Part shown: positions 6,214-14,488 of the stretch, one piece after another
How positions within the stretch are numbered: position 1 is the first letter of the stretch
How the letters are laid out: each line of letters starts with the position of its first letter
Virus record (IMG/VR): IMGVR_UViG_3300028388_006420
Coordinates: 1-42,122 of that record
Source of the DNA: a virus
DNA: 42,122 nucleotides
Strand: one strand, 5' to 3'
Program-made: the position numbers and the translations under genes
Notes under the pieces: model-generated
What the model saw: only the letters and a program-made list of their open reading frames with translations
What the model was told of the DNA's origin: nothing
Databases searched by the model: none

Positions 6214-6751
6214 AAAGAATGTAAATCTCTTCGACGAAATCTTCCTACTTTCTGTCTACCTGACGGCTAACTCTGACTATCCTGAGAAAGCGGATGTAAT
6301 GGCAGGCTTGCTGGAAGAAATGGCCGAAGCGGGTATGGGACGAGGATTGTCCGAGCGATTAATCAATTTCGATCCGAAAGAAGGGTGGACTCTGAGCCGT
6401 GCGGGTAAAGCTATTGCTGCCCGAAAGCTAAACTACACGCAAGATGGTACAGAGCGTCGTCTAACGCAATTGCTGCGGCAGACACAGAACACAAAGATTG
6501 ATCCTACCAAAATCAACTTTAACACGTTGTTTTATGGATTACAAGGTAAGGAAACGAATGATCGTTTCAAGCTGGTGCTACTCACCAGTATTCTGCAAAA
6601 CATGACTGCGCATCTGCGCGAGAATGCGTTGCAAGACGTACTACCTAAACAACACGAAGACTTGGTAAATGCTTATCAAGCATTCGCCAAAGTCTTCAAC
6701 GAAAGTAATATCGAGTATCTCGATGTTGCTGATAATACTGAAGAAGAGTAA
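6206..6751 (+). CDS. Hypothetical 181-aa protein, GC-rich relative to its neighbours
   Basis: ATG 6206 is chosen over an upstream in-frame codon that would overlap the previous gene further. The protein is soluble and mainly helical, with an acidic C-terminus. Codon choice (CTG, GCG, CGT, GCC) is clearly more GC-rich than in surrounding genes. This resembles the Ro60-like gene and gene 1, and suggests high expression or a different origin. A good terminator follows directly. No family recognised. Confidence 0.6.
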   Translation: MSKKNVNLFDEIFLLSVYLTANSDYPEKADVMAGLLEEMAEAGMGRGLSERLINFDPKEGWTLSRAGKAIAARKLNYTQDGTERRLTQLLRQTQNTKIDPTKINFNTLFYGLQGKETNDRFKLVLLTSILQNMTAHLRENALQDVLPKQHEDLVNAYQAFAKVFNESNIEYLDVADNTEEE

Positions 6752-6777
6752 TCGGTTTTAGCGGCAAACTTAGGGGA

Positions 6778-6816
6778 GTAGGAAGTCTTCGGGCTTCCTA
6801 CTTCTCTTTGATTTTT
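6778..6816 (+). terminator. Rho-independent terminator with UUCG-type loop
   Basis: GTAGGAAG (6778-6785) pairs with CTTCCTAC (6794-6801) around a loop containing CTTCGG. The pairing extends outward (GA/TC), and a T-rich tract ending in TTTTTT follows. Confidence 0.8.
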
Positions 6817-6833
6817 TAACAAATTAAAACTGT

Positions 6834-7391
6834 ATGAATGTTCTTATCAAAGCCCTTTTACTAATTGGCTTTCCCTTGTTTTTAAGTTATACTAATGATT
6901 ATGAAGATAATAATCTTTATAGTGGTGGTAATTTACCACAAATTCTCGTAACTACAAAAATTTTAGGTCTTCAATCTACAGATATTAATAAAGAAGATTA
7001 CGATCGTGCGTATAAATATGTATCTAGAAAAACCGGAATTCCCGCTAGTGTAATATATATGTTACATATGTTTGAAACTAGACGTGGTAAATCTCAGTTA
7101 TGGCGTAAACATAAAAATGGATTTGGAATTAAAGGTAATTCTTTAGGTAGAGATTATGTTGTATATTATAACGATGATTGTGGTAATGAAAAATGTGGTT
7201 TTGCTGCTTATAATTCAATTGATACTGCATTTGAGGATTTAATTAGATTACTTAATAAAGTTTATAAACCATGTAAAAACTTAGAAGCTAGTGATTGTAT
7301 TAAGTGTTTAAAACAAATAGGATACCACACTGATAATAGTGTGCCTGACAGAATTAAAATAGCAAATGAATATAAAAACAATAGCGTATAA
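6834..7391 (+). CDS. GH73-like beta-N-acetylglucosaminidase (putative lysin), signal-anchored
   Basis: Residues 5-18 are a hydrophobic signal or anchor. The rest matches the GH73/flagellar-muramidase type of peptidoglycan glucosaminidase. It has the conserved E-x(4)-GKS segment (ETRRGKS; E81 the likely acid), the NGFGIKG motif (95-101) and the terminal FAAYNSIDTAFEDLIRLL block (123-140). It would cut the glycan strand of peptidoglycan during lysis or DNA entry. The Cys pairs at 116/121 and 147/155/158 could form disulfides in the periplasm. It overlaps the next gene by 26 nt. No holin is identified next to it. Confidence 0.7.
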   Translation: MNVLIKALLLIGFPLFLSYTNDYEDNNLYSGGNLPQILVTTKILGLQSTDINKEDYDRAYKYVSRKTGIPASVIYMLHMFETRRGKSQLWRKHKNGFGIKGNSLGRDYVVYYNDDCGNEKCGFAAYNSIDTAFEDLIRLLNKVYKPCKNLEASDCIKCLKQIGYHTDNSVPDRIKIANEYKNNSV

Positions 7392-7971
7392 GAATTGGAA
7401 AGAAGAGAAAGGAAAAAGAACAGAAGTAACTAAAATTAACTTTAGAGGATATGTATTAACTAAATATAATGTATTGTATAGGTTTAGACAAGACAAAAAA
7501 GTTTATGTTGCTGAAAAATGGGAATGTTTAACAGAAGATGAAGAATTGCGAGAATTTATTTTTCGTAGTGAATACATTGATGATGGAGATGATGATGTTT
7601 CTTGGTCTTATACTGCATTAAGTGATACTCAAACATATTGTACTGTTCCTAATTCTATAACTGATTACAGAATTGAACGAAAAGAGTTTGAGCAAGATGG
7701 TTTAACTATTTATAAACGCGGATTTGTGCGTAGAAATTCTAATATCTTTTTAGATGAAGAAAACAAAAAACATAAATTAAGAATACGTGCATTAAATGCT
7801 TTAGTTAAGCATAAGCATTTTCCAAGCGCATTACGAAAAGCAATTAGGTTACGAAGAAAAGTAGAAAAAGAACCGTGTAAATCAGTATTTAATAAATGGA
7901 ACAGTTTAGATAAAGTTACTAAAGATTTAGTAATAAAATTACTTAATCTAAAGTTAAAGAATTATGAATAA
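7366..7971 (+). CDS. Hypothetical 201-aa protein upstream of DNA polymerase
   Basis: A soluble, charged protein with an N-terminal beta-rich half and a basic helical C-terminus (about residues 135-201). It overlaps the lysin gene by 26 nt and the DNA polymerase gene by 8 nt, so it is translated with the polymerase. The basic C-terminus would suit nucleic-acid binding, but no family is recognised. Confidence 0.55.
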   Translation: MNIKTIAYKNWKEEKGKRTEVTKINFRGYVLTKYNVLYRFRQDKKVYVAEKWECLTEDEELREFIFRSEYIDDGDDDVSWSYTALSDTQTYCTVPNSITDYRIERKEFEQDGLTIYKRGFVRRNSNIFLDEENKKHKLRIRALNALVKHKHFPSALRKAIRLRRKVEKEPCKSVFNKWNSLDKVTKDLVIKLLNLKLKNYE

Positions 7972-9113
7972 AACATGGGTGTATGACTTAGAAACGTATA
8001 AAAACTGTTTTCTTGCTGGATTTCGTAATATAAAAACAGGTAAATATAGAATATTTGAAATATCGTTTAGAAAAAATCAAGTAGAAGCTTTATATAATTT
8101 CTTAGTAAATGAATGTCAGTTGCTTATTGGATTTAATAATTTATCATTTGATTATCCAATATTACACGCTTTATTATTATACAAAAGCGCTAATCCAACT
8201 TATTATTTTAATATAGCACAAGCAAGAATTACTACGAGTAGAATGCACCCTAATCCTAAGATTCCACAATTAGATATGTATCGTATACTTCATTATAATA
8301 ATAAGGCTAGAAGAACAAGTTTAAAATGGTGTGAGTTTGGTCTAAGAATGGAAAATATTGCTGACTTACCATATGAATATAGTATAAAGTTAACCTACAA
8401 AGAAATTGATCTTTTAGTTGATTATTTGCATAACGATTTAGACGCAACGTATGCATTATTTGATGCTTTTCAGGATAAAATATACATTAGAAATGTATTA
8501 AATAGAGAATATAATCTAAATTGCTTAAATTACAGTGACTCAAAAATAGGTGAAGAATTAATACTTAAATTTTATTTAGATTATACTGGTAAAGAACGAG
8601 AGAAAGTAATAAAAAAGAGAACTAAAAGAGAAAAAATAATAGTCAGAGATATAATCTTTGATTATGTAAATTTCAAGACTAAACTATTTAACGATGTTCT
8701 TGAAGAATTACGAAATACTATAATTACTAATACTCGTAATGGGTTCTCATTATCTTTTGTGTATAATGATTTAGAATACCATTTAGGTCAAGGTGGGATA
8801 CATTCGTCACAAAAAGGAATATTTAAAAGTAATGAAGAATATGTGATACTTGATCTCGACGTCGCAGGCTACTATCCAAGCTTAATGATCCAAAATAATA
8901 TTTATCCAGAACACTTAGGGCCGGAATTCATTAAAGTATTAGACGAAAAAATCGTTACACCTAGAGTAACTGAATACAAACCAAAAAGTAAAGACAAAAC
9001 ATTACATTATAAGCAACGTAAATTATACGGAGCTTATTCTGATTCATTTAAATTAGCGGGTAATAGTGTATACGGTAAAAGCAATGATAAGTATAGTTTT
9101 TTATATGATCCGT
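7964..9113 (+). CDS. DNA polymerase B, exon 1 (exonuclease, palm motifs A and B)
   Basis: Exon 1 of the replicative polymerase, about 383 aa. A 3'-5' exonuclease is shown by YDLET (residues 7-11, Exo I), NLSFD (59-63, Exo II) and HNDLDATY (156-163, Exo III). Polymerase motif A is DLDVAGYYPS (297-306) and motif B is KLAGNSVYGK (363-372). The frame runs on to TAG at 9122-9124, but those bases are part of a group I intron: exon sequence CCGT ends at a U-G pair in the P1 helix, placing the 5' splice site after 9113. Motif C lies downstream at about 10443. Confidence 0.85.
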
Positions 9114-10430
9114 TAAGTAACTAGCGGATTTAAAACTCATTAAATTGCTGGAAAGTTCAACACGTTAATTAAACTACAACGCAATCCGCGAGGATATTCG
9201 TGAATGTTTAAAAATTAATTAATTTGGAACAATCAGCAGCCAAGCCAGTCTCACGTAAGACGGAAGGTTCAACGACTAATTATTAAATTTTTTAAATAAA
9301 ATTGAAAAAGTGAGTAAGAATTTTAAAATATATGGGTTAACTGACAAAAATGAAACAATTCGTTATATCGGTTTAACTTCAAAGTCTTTAGAAAAGCGTT
9401 TAAAACAACACAAGCAAAGTTCAAGAAATAAATTTACACACAAGGCTAATTGGATAAAACAACAAGATTATAAAATTGATATAATTCTTTTAGAAGATAA
9501 CTTAACAAAAGAAGAAGCTATTGAATTAGAAATTGCTTATATTGTACAGTACGGTAGAGATAATTTAACTAATGCTACAGATGGTGGGGAAGGTGTGAAA
9601 GGATACTTATATACGTTAGATGATCTAAAAAATTGGTATAGCGCTATACCGATTTGTCAATATGATTTGACGGGTAAATTTATAAAATCTTTTCCAAGTA
9701 TTAGTATAGCTGCTAGAGAATTAAATTTAGGTATTGATGCAATAAACAAATGTGTAAATGAAAATAGTATTACATCTTATGGTTATTTTTTTATCAAAAA
9801 TGATGATAAAAAAGAAGAAGTGTTGGCTAGAAAACTTAAAGATAATTATAATTATAAATTAGTAGATATAGAAGGTAATATAATTGCTAAAAGTAATACT
9901 ATTAAATATTTAACGGAAAATTATCCGGTATTAAAAAATAGTTATAAAACAACTAAGCAGTGTTATTATAACAATGGTGTGGAGAAACCTAAAACAAAAT
10001 ATTTTATTTTACACAAATCAATGGACGAAAAAATATTTGCTGAAAAAAATAAAAGAATTATTGTATATGATATTCATTGTAATAAAATAGGTACATATGC
10101 TAATTCAAATATTGCCGCAAAGTATTTAAAAGCAAATCCGTCATCCATTAATAATTGTGTTAGCGGTAGAAGAAAAAGTTTTAGAGGTAATAATAAACAG
10201 TATATTGCTTATTATATTGGTAAAAAATGTAAGCAATATAAACACGCTCGTTGGAACTCTGTCGCGCTAGTTGATGAAAAAAGTAAAATATTGCAAGTAT
10301 ATAAAAATGCAAAATTAGCTTCTTACGATACCGGATGTGATCCAAGTGTTATTCTTAAATGTTGTAAAAAAGAACGTAAACAAACTAAAGGAAAGTATTT
10401 TAAATTTCTTAATGATATAGTCTAAAAAAG
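9114..10430 (+). other. Group I intron in the DNA polymerase gene
   Basis: The paired elements occur in group I order: P1 CCGTTA (9110-9115) with TAGCGG (9122-9127, U-G at the splice site); P3 ATTTAA (9128-9133) with TTAAAT (9283-9288); P4 TTGCTG (9145-9150) with CAGCAG (9234-9239); P6 GTCT/AGAC (9248-9261); P7 GACTA (9274-9278) with TAGTC (10418-10422). The R-like stretch GGTTCAACGACTA is typical. A homing endonuclease sits in the P8 loop. After P7' only about 8-11 nt remain before coding sequence, so P9 appears absent; the 3' end is approximate (a G at 10430 or 10433). Confidence 0.8.
9310..10425 (+). CDS. GIY-YIG homing endonuclease with NUMOD-type repeats
   Basis: A 371-aa protein starting at GTG 9310. 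Residues 6-34 show the GIY-YIG core (KIYGL, then RYIGLTSKSLEKRLKQH), with the catalytic Glu region EAIELEIAYIVQYG at about 76-89. The C-terminal part holds several NUMOD-like DNA-binding repeats: YDLTGKFIKSF near 116, VYDIHCNKIGTY near 250 and VALVDEKSKILQVY near 320. It would cut intronless polymerase alleles to spread the intron. It lies in the P8 loop, and its last codons overlap the P7' strand of the ribozyme. It is AT-rich, like other mobile intron genes. Confidence 0.85.
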   Translation: MSKNFKIYGLTDKNETIRYIGLTSKSLEKRLKQHKQSSRNKFTHKANWIKQQDYKIDIILLEDNLTKEEAIELEIAYIVQYGRDNLTNATDGGEGVKGYLYTLDDLKNWYSAIPICQYDLTGKFIKSFPSISIAARELNLGIDAINKCVNENSITSYGYFFIKNDDKKEEVLARKLKDNYNYKLVDIEGNIIAKSNTIKYLTENYPVLKNSYKTTKQCYYNNGVEKPKTKYFILHKSMDEKIFAEKNKRIIVYDIHCNKIGTYANSNIAAKYLKANPSSINNCVSGRRKSFRGNNKQYIAYYIGKKCKQYKHARWNSVALVDEKSKILQVYKNAKLASYDTGCDPSVILKCCKKERKQTKGKYFKFLNDIV

Positions 10431-10433
10431 TAG

Positions 10434-11069
10434 TTACAATCGAACACTGATGGTTTTACTCTTTACCTCAAACGTAAAGACGTCCCTAAAGTCAAAAAGT
10501 TAGTTTCTCAATGGGAAAAAACTACTAACTTGATAATGGAATATCAAGAGTATAATCAAATGTTTATTAGAGACGTAAACAATTATTTAGTAGATGCTGC
10601 TTCATACACCAAAGAAAAAGGCGCTTATGAAGTAGAAAAGAAAGTAGGTTCTGAATTAGCACTACATAAGAATAATAGTATGCCTATTGTTCAGCTTGCT
10701 GTTAGAGAACATCTAATAAATAATGTAGACTTGGAAGAGTTTATTAGAAATCATGATAACATTTATGATTTTTGTATTGGTAAAAGAGCTAGAAGTGGTT
10801 GGTATTTTACTTATGATGATAAAAAACTAAAAAACACAAAAACAGTAAGATATTATGTGACCACAGATGATAAATGTGGTATACTTAAGAAATGTAATGA
10901 AGATGGTAGAGAATTATTATGTGAAGCTTGGCCTAGCAATAAGGTTGCCGATAGAGATAAACATTGGAAAATTAAGCTTTTAAATAAATACGAAACTTTA
11001 GAAGATTATCAGATTAATTACGACTATTATTTGCGTGAATGTCGTAAATTAGTAAATGACTTAAACTAA
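10434..11069 (+). CDS. DNA polymerase B, C-terminal exon (motif C onward)
   Basis: The open frame from 10434 begins LQSNTDGFTLYLKRKD, which is polymerase B motif C (NTDG in place of DTDS). It continues with a typical thumb-like end (IRDVNNYL, KGAYEV, HKNNS), 211 aa in total. There is no proper start here; a TTG at 10530 is unlikely to be one. Between motif B in exon 1 and motif C here only about 20 residues are found, while polymerase B enzymes usually have about 50-65, so some 30-45 residues seem missing. Joining 9113 to 10431 or 10434 is also out of frame. Confidence 0.75.
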   Translation, partial: LQSNTDGFTLYLKRKDVPKVKKLVSQWEKTTNLIMEYQEYNQMFIRDVNNYLVDAASYTKEKGAYEVEKKVGSELALHKNNSMPIVQLAVREHLINNVDLEEFIRNHDNIYDFCIGKRARSGWYFTYDDKKLKNTKTVRYYVTTDDKCGILKKCNEDGRELLCEAWPSNKVADRDKHWKIKLLNKYETLEDYQINYDYYLRECRKLVNDLN

Positions 11070-11074
11070 ACAAA

Positions 11075-11674
11075 ATGGTAAGTATTATTTTGGCGGGTAA
11101 TGGTACATATATTATAGGCGGTGATAATAATAGAACAATTACAGTTAAAGATAATGAGATTGTTAGATATACTGCATCAAAGAATGATTTAATAGGGTTC
11201 ATTCAGTATTATTTATACACTCAGCTTTGCATGGGAAAAGATAATTATATAAAAGCACCAGTTTTAAGGAGAGCTTCTTACTATGATTTAGAAAGAATAA
11301 ATCAAGGATATAGGTTTAAAATCAATATACCTATATTTATAAAGTTTAGGCAACTTTACTGTATTATATTATCAAATAATGCAATGTTAAAATATGAGCT
11401 ACCGTATAATGATTGTGGTTTAAAAGCTTTTAAGCATCCAAAAATTTATAATGGTAATAAAAAAGATTTTATTAAGTTATTTTCAATTCTTACTGAGCAG
11501 TTTTTAAATTACTCATTAATGTACATTGGTAATCCTGATATTAATTTATATTATAATAAAGAAAACCTTAAAGTTATTGATGCTTTTACTGAGTTAGGCT
11601 TCAAACAAGAAGCTACTTACAAGAACAAAAATTATAATCAACCTAGGGTTGTTTTAATTAAACATCTTGAATGA
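11075..11674 (+). CDS. Hypothetical 199-aa protein
   Basis: A soluble protein between the polymerase and helicase genes, overlapping the helicase start by 4 nt (ATGA). The C-terminal segment (about 160-199, with AFTELGFKQEATYKNKN) faintly recalls the end of GNAT acetyltransferases, where a YxxLGF motif precedes the last strands. The acetyl-CoA binding motif is not evident, so I keep it as hypothetical. Confidence 0.5.
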   Translation: MVSIILAGNGTYIIGGDNNRTITVKDNEIVRYTASKNDLIGFIQYYLYTQLCMGKDNYIKAPVLRRASYYDLERINQGYRFKINIPIFIKFRQLYCIILSNNAMLKYELPYNDCGLKAFKHPKIYNGNKKDFIKLFSILTEQFLNYSLMYIGNPDINLYYNKENLKVIDAFTELGFKQEATYKNKNYNQPRVVLIKHLE

Positions 11675-12546
11675 GAGAAAAAATTCAAAAGAGAATACTA
11701 GATAAGCTTATTAGTACTGATACAGATCGCACTAGAGTAATTGATGTATCCCCACGAGTTGGTAAAACAAAACCAACAATAGATTATTTAAAGTTAAAAG
11801 ATAAAGGTAAAGTATTGATTACAGTACCATATAATACAATTATTGATTCATGGCATGATGAGTTTAAAAAGTGGGATTACGAATTTACTGGCGATATTAT
11901 TAATAAAGTTTCATTGTATAAGATTAACGTACAAGATTATGATTTTATTATTATTGATGAAATTCACGATTTAAGTGAAAATCAATTAAATGCAATAGTA
12001 AATCATAAACAATTATTAGGTTTAAGTGGATCAATTAATGATGAAACGTTAATTACGCTTAAAAGTAAACTAAAAGGTTTAGAAATAATTTACAAATATA
12101 CTGTAGATCAAGCAGTAAATGATAATATTGTTGCTGATTATGAGATTAGAGTAGTTACTTTACCATTAGATCGTAAAGATAAATATCTTACTGCCGGTAC
12201 AAAGAAAAAACCATTTAAGAGTACTGAATTTGCTCAGTATGAATATTTAAGCAAACAGTTTAAACGGTTTAGAGTTATGGGGTGGAAAGATAAAAAATAC
12301 GAACCTCTAAAATACGCATGGGCGGGTAAGAGATCAAGATTACTATACTCTGCTAAATCTAAAGTAGAATTAGCAAAACGAATAATTGCTAATCATAAAA
12401 GATGTTTAGCTTTTACAGTATTAAATGATGTAGCTGATGAACTAACGGAATACACATTTCATTCTAAATCAGAAGATACTACATTAGAACAATTTATTAA
12501 TGGTGATATTAATAAATTAACAGTTTGTAATATGGTGAACATGGGT
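11671..12546 (+). CDS. SF2 DNA helicase, exon 1
   Basis: An SF2 (DEAD/DEAH-type) helicase. The Walker A region is SPRVGKTKP (28-36, with the usual A/G-rich part reduced), motif Ia-like TVPYNT follows at 51-56, motif II is DEIH (96-99) and motif III is GLSGS (117-121). Motif V begins at VCNMVNMG (285-292) and is cut off there. Translating straight on gives KLMPL and a stop. The rest of motif V (ITIPNLKVG) is found at 13762, after a group I intron, and the two exons join in phase 0. The full protein is 365 aa. Confidence 0.85.
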
Positions 12547-12615
12547 AAACTTATGCCCCTTTAAGTGGTAACACTTATCGAATAACTTTGAATCCTTTAA
12601 ATAGGGGTAATTATT

Positions 12616-13257
12616 ATGAAAGTATTAAAAGAAAGAATTTGTATCTTTAAAAAAGCAAATGGTGATATTCGTAAATATTGTTTTAGAAATAATCCACCTT
12701 GTGGTGATAACTTCTTCAACTTTGCGGGTTATAATCAAACTAATAGAACTTTACTATTAAATTATCCGGCACCTAGATTTACTAATTATATGAGTGCTTT
12801 TTTTAAAACGCCAGATACTAAAACAGTTGTTGTTAATAATTTTTATCATTTTAAATTTGTTGTAAAGCTGTATCGATATGCTCGTAATGACTTTAATCTA
12901 TCCATTTTACATAAGATTTTTGATTATTATGAAGAAGGCTATACTGGTGTAGAAGCATTGCTTTTGGGTCATATTCATATATTCCATGAGATTTATAGTG
13001 AAATGCGATCAAAAAATCATTTTTTTAGGTACATATATACAAAAGGATATTACGGACCAATGGATATTTTTAATTTTGTTTCAACTACTAAAATCCGAGT
13101 GCTTGCAACTGATAAAGAGTATTTACAATTATTAGCAACTAAAAAAAACATTAACAAGGCTTTACTGATTAACCAAAAAGATATAAAATGGATTGACATA
13201 ATCGCATCGTTTGATAAAAACAACCCAAAAGCAACACTTAAATTACTTTCACAATAA
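12616..13257 (+). CDS. Intron-borne protein of unknown family, 213 aa
   Basis: It sits between P1/P2 and P3 of the helicase intron. No LAGLIDADG, GIY-YIG, HNH, Vsr or PD-(D/E)XK motif is visible, although intron ORFs are usually homing endonucleases. The protein is aromatic-rich and basic, with Cys at 9, 22 and 29 and a helical C-terminus. The ATG follows TAATTATT. It could be a highly diverged or new homing enzyme, a splicing factor (maturase), or cargo. Confidence 0.6.
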   Translation: MKVLKERICIFKKANGDIRKYCFRNNPPCGDNFFNFAGYNQTNRTLLLNYPAPRFTNYMSAFFKTPDTKTVVVNNFYHFKFVVKLYRYARNDFNLSILHKIFDYYEEGYTGVEALLLGHIHIFHEIYSEMRSKNHFFRYIYTKGYYGPMDIFNFVSTTKIRVLATDKEYLQLLATKKNINKALLINQKDIKWIDIIASFDKNNPKATLKLLSQ

Positions 13258-13283
13258 TTGCTAACGGCGAAAATCAATAACTT

Positions 13284-13616
13284 ATGACAAAGACAGAAAA
13301 AGAACTTATTGTAGAAATAAGTAAAGCAGGTATGGAGATCATTGATTGGAAACTAATGGATGGCCATGAATTACCAATCACTCGTAAACCAAATGTTGAC
13401 AACGCCGTGCCGTCACTTGATAATTTAACGCTACCAGTTGATAAAAGTGTTGACTTTTGTCATGGTTGGTTAGCAGCAATTGATGCTGTAAAAGAATTAC
13501 AAAACGGTGTAGAGACTGCCAAGAAGCAACCTAAATGTATAAATTGTAATCATCCATTAAGTTTCCCAAATGATTGGTGTAATGAATGTGGATATGATCA
13601 AGGAGACATTGGTTGA
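13284..13616 (+). CDS. Intron-borne zinc-ribbon protein, 110 aa
   Basis: The C-terminus has a textbook zinc ribbon: CxxC (CINC) and then CNECG, about ten residues apart (about residues 86-105). The N-terminal part contains a GWLAAIDAV helix seen in various small phage proteins. The leader AAAATCAATAACTT precedes the ATG. The frame covers the P4', P7 and P3' strands of the intron core, so the same bases appear to encode protein and ribozyme. The function is unknown; it may bind nucleic acid. Confidence 0.6.
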   Translation: MTKTEKELIVEISKAGMEIIDWKLMDGHELPITRKPNVDNAVPSLDNLTLPVDKSVDFCHGWLAAIDAVKELQNGVETAKKQPKCINCNHPLSFPNDWCNECGYDQGDIG

Positions 13617-13761
13617 AGGCACAGTCCGAACTGTAAATATAAACAATTAAATTACAGAATAAGCCAGAAATGAGCTTATCTTAAATCAAGAATAAAGTTT
13701 AATCAAATACTATCTGTATATTGCAGTGGTGAAAAAATTCTTGATTTAAAGTAACAAACTG

Positions 13762-13983
13762 ATAACTATTCCTAACCTCAAAGTAGGGATATTTCACCAA
13801 TTACAAAGTAACTCTGAAGCAGCTTTACAGAAGATTATGAGAATGTGTAATTATTCTGATAAAAAAGCAATAATTTATATTCTCGCTTATGAGAATACAG
13901 TTGATATTAAGTGGGTAGAAAAAGCTTTAGAGTTATTTGATCCAAACAAAATAAAATATGAATCTTATCGAGCCTACGGCTAA
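13762..13983 (+). CDS. SF2 DNA helicase, exon 2
   Basis: Seventy-three codons from ATA 13762 to TAA 13981-13983. The exon starts ITIPNLKVGIFHQLQS, completing helicase motif V (NMVNMG + ITIPNL), and continues into motif VI-like and C-terminal sequence. It has no start of its own. The last codons overlap the start of the next gene (ATG 13958) by 26 nt. Confidence 0.85.
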   Translation: MTIPNLKVGIFHQLQSNSEAALQKIMRMCNYSDKKAIIYILAYENTVDIKWVEKALELFDPNKIKYESYRAYG

Positions 13984-14488
13984 AGAAAGCAAAACAGAAA
14001 TTAACTTTCATGATCTTAGTTACGAAAAAGTAACTATCGATTTAGAGTTTATTGAAACTATGATTTTGCATTATAGAATAGACTATGATGACCAACAATT
14101 TGTAGATTTTATTCAAGACTCTTACTCGGCTGTTAAAATTGGTCCCAAAAAAAGCAAAAAAACAACCTTTATTTTTCAGTATTTACAGCAGCAGTGTGGA
14201 ATTAAATACGTACACGGATTAAACTCATTTGTACTTCTGTTAACGTACATTAAAAATAAAGGTGGTGATGTGCAAAAAGCTTTTAATAATTTTATTGATA
14301 TACTGGAAAATCTTACAGATGATTACGTAGGGTCAAACATGTTAATGTTTACCCATGCAGGAAGTATGTCAAAAGATATGCAAAAACTTTTGCAAAGCCA
14401 TAAAGATTTTGTACTTGTTTCACAAGGTAGAAATAAAAACTCAAACAATATGATTAGAACTTATATGTATACAAATGAATACAAATGA
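13958..14488 (+). CDS. Hypothetical 176-aa protein
   Basis: It overlaps helicase exon 2 at its start and the next gene by 14 nt at its end, so it belongs to the replication operon. The protein is soluble and helical, with a basic patch (GPKKSKKTT, near residue 62) and aromatic-rich helices. No family recognised. Its position suggests a replication accessory role. Confidence 0.55.
   Translation: MNLIEPTAKESKTEINFHDLSYEKVTIDLEFIETMILHYRIDYDDQQFVDFIQDSYSAVKIGPKKSKKTTFIFQYLQQQCGIKYVHGLNSFVLLLTYIKNKGGDVQKAFNNFIDILENLTDDYVGSNMLMFTHAGSMSKDMQKLLQSHKDFVLVSQGRNKNSNNMIRTYMYTNEYK

Larger units (their letters stand above)
12547..13761 (+). other. Group I intron in the helicase gene (1215 nt)
   Basis: Exon 1 ends ATGGGT with the splice-site U in a U-G pair (GGGT 12543-12546 with GCCC 12555-12558), and the intron ends with G13761. 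Core pairings in order: P2-like hairpin AAGTG/CACTT (12563-12576); P3 TTGCT (13258-13262) with AGCAA (13525-13529); P4 ACGGCG (13264-13269) with CGCCGT (13403-13408); P7 GACTG (13514-13518) with CAGTC (13622-13626). There are three 3' hairpins: CTGTAA/TTACAG (13631-13657), ATAAGC/GCTTAT (13659-13679) and a perfect 13-bp stem (13681-13693 with 13737-13749). Removal restores helicase motif V exactly. Confidence 0.85.

Noticed and set aside
9124-9309. Missing middle exon of the polymerase in the sequence after exon 1
   Set aside because: All frames were read; none encodes the residues expected between motifs B and C, and the bases are accounted for by group I core pairings.
9110-10440. In-frame joining of the polymerase exons at 9112 or 9115 with 10434
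   Set aside because: It would give a continuous frame, but the cut would not be at the U of the U-G pair in P1, and the region between motifs B and C would still be too short.
10530-11069. Independent gene starting at TTG 10530
   Set aside because: The frame is open upstream to 10434 and encodes polymerase motif C, so this is the C-terminal part of DNA polymerase.
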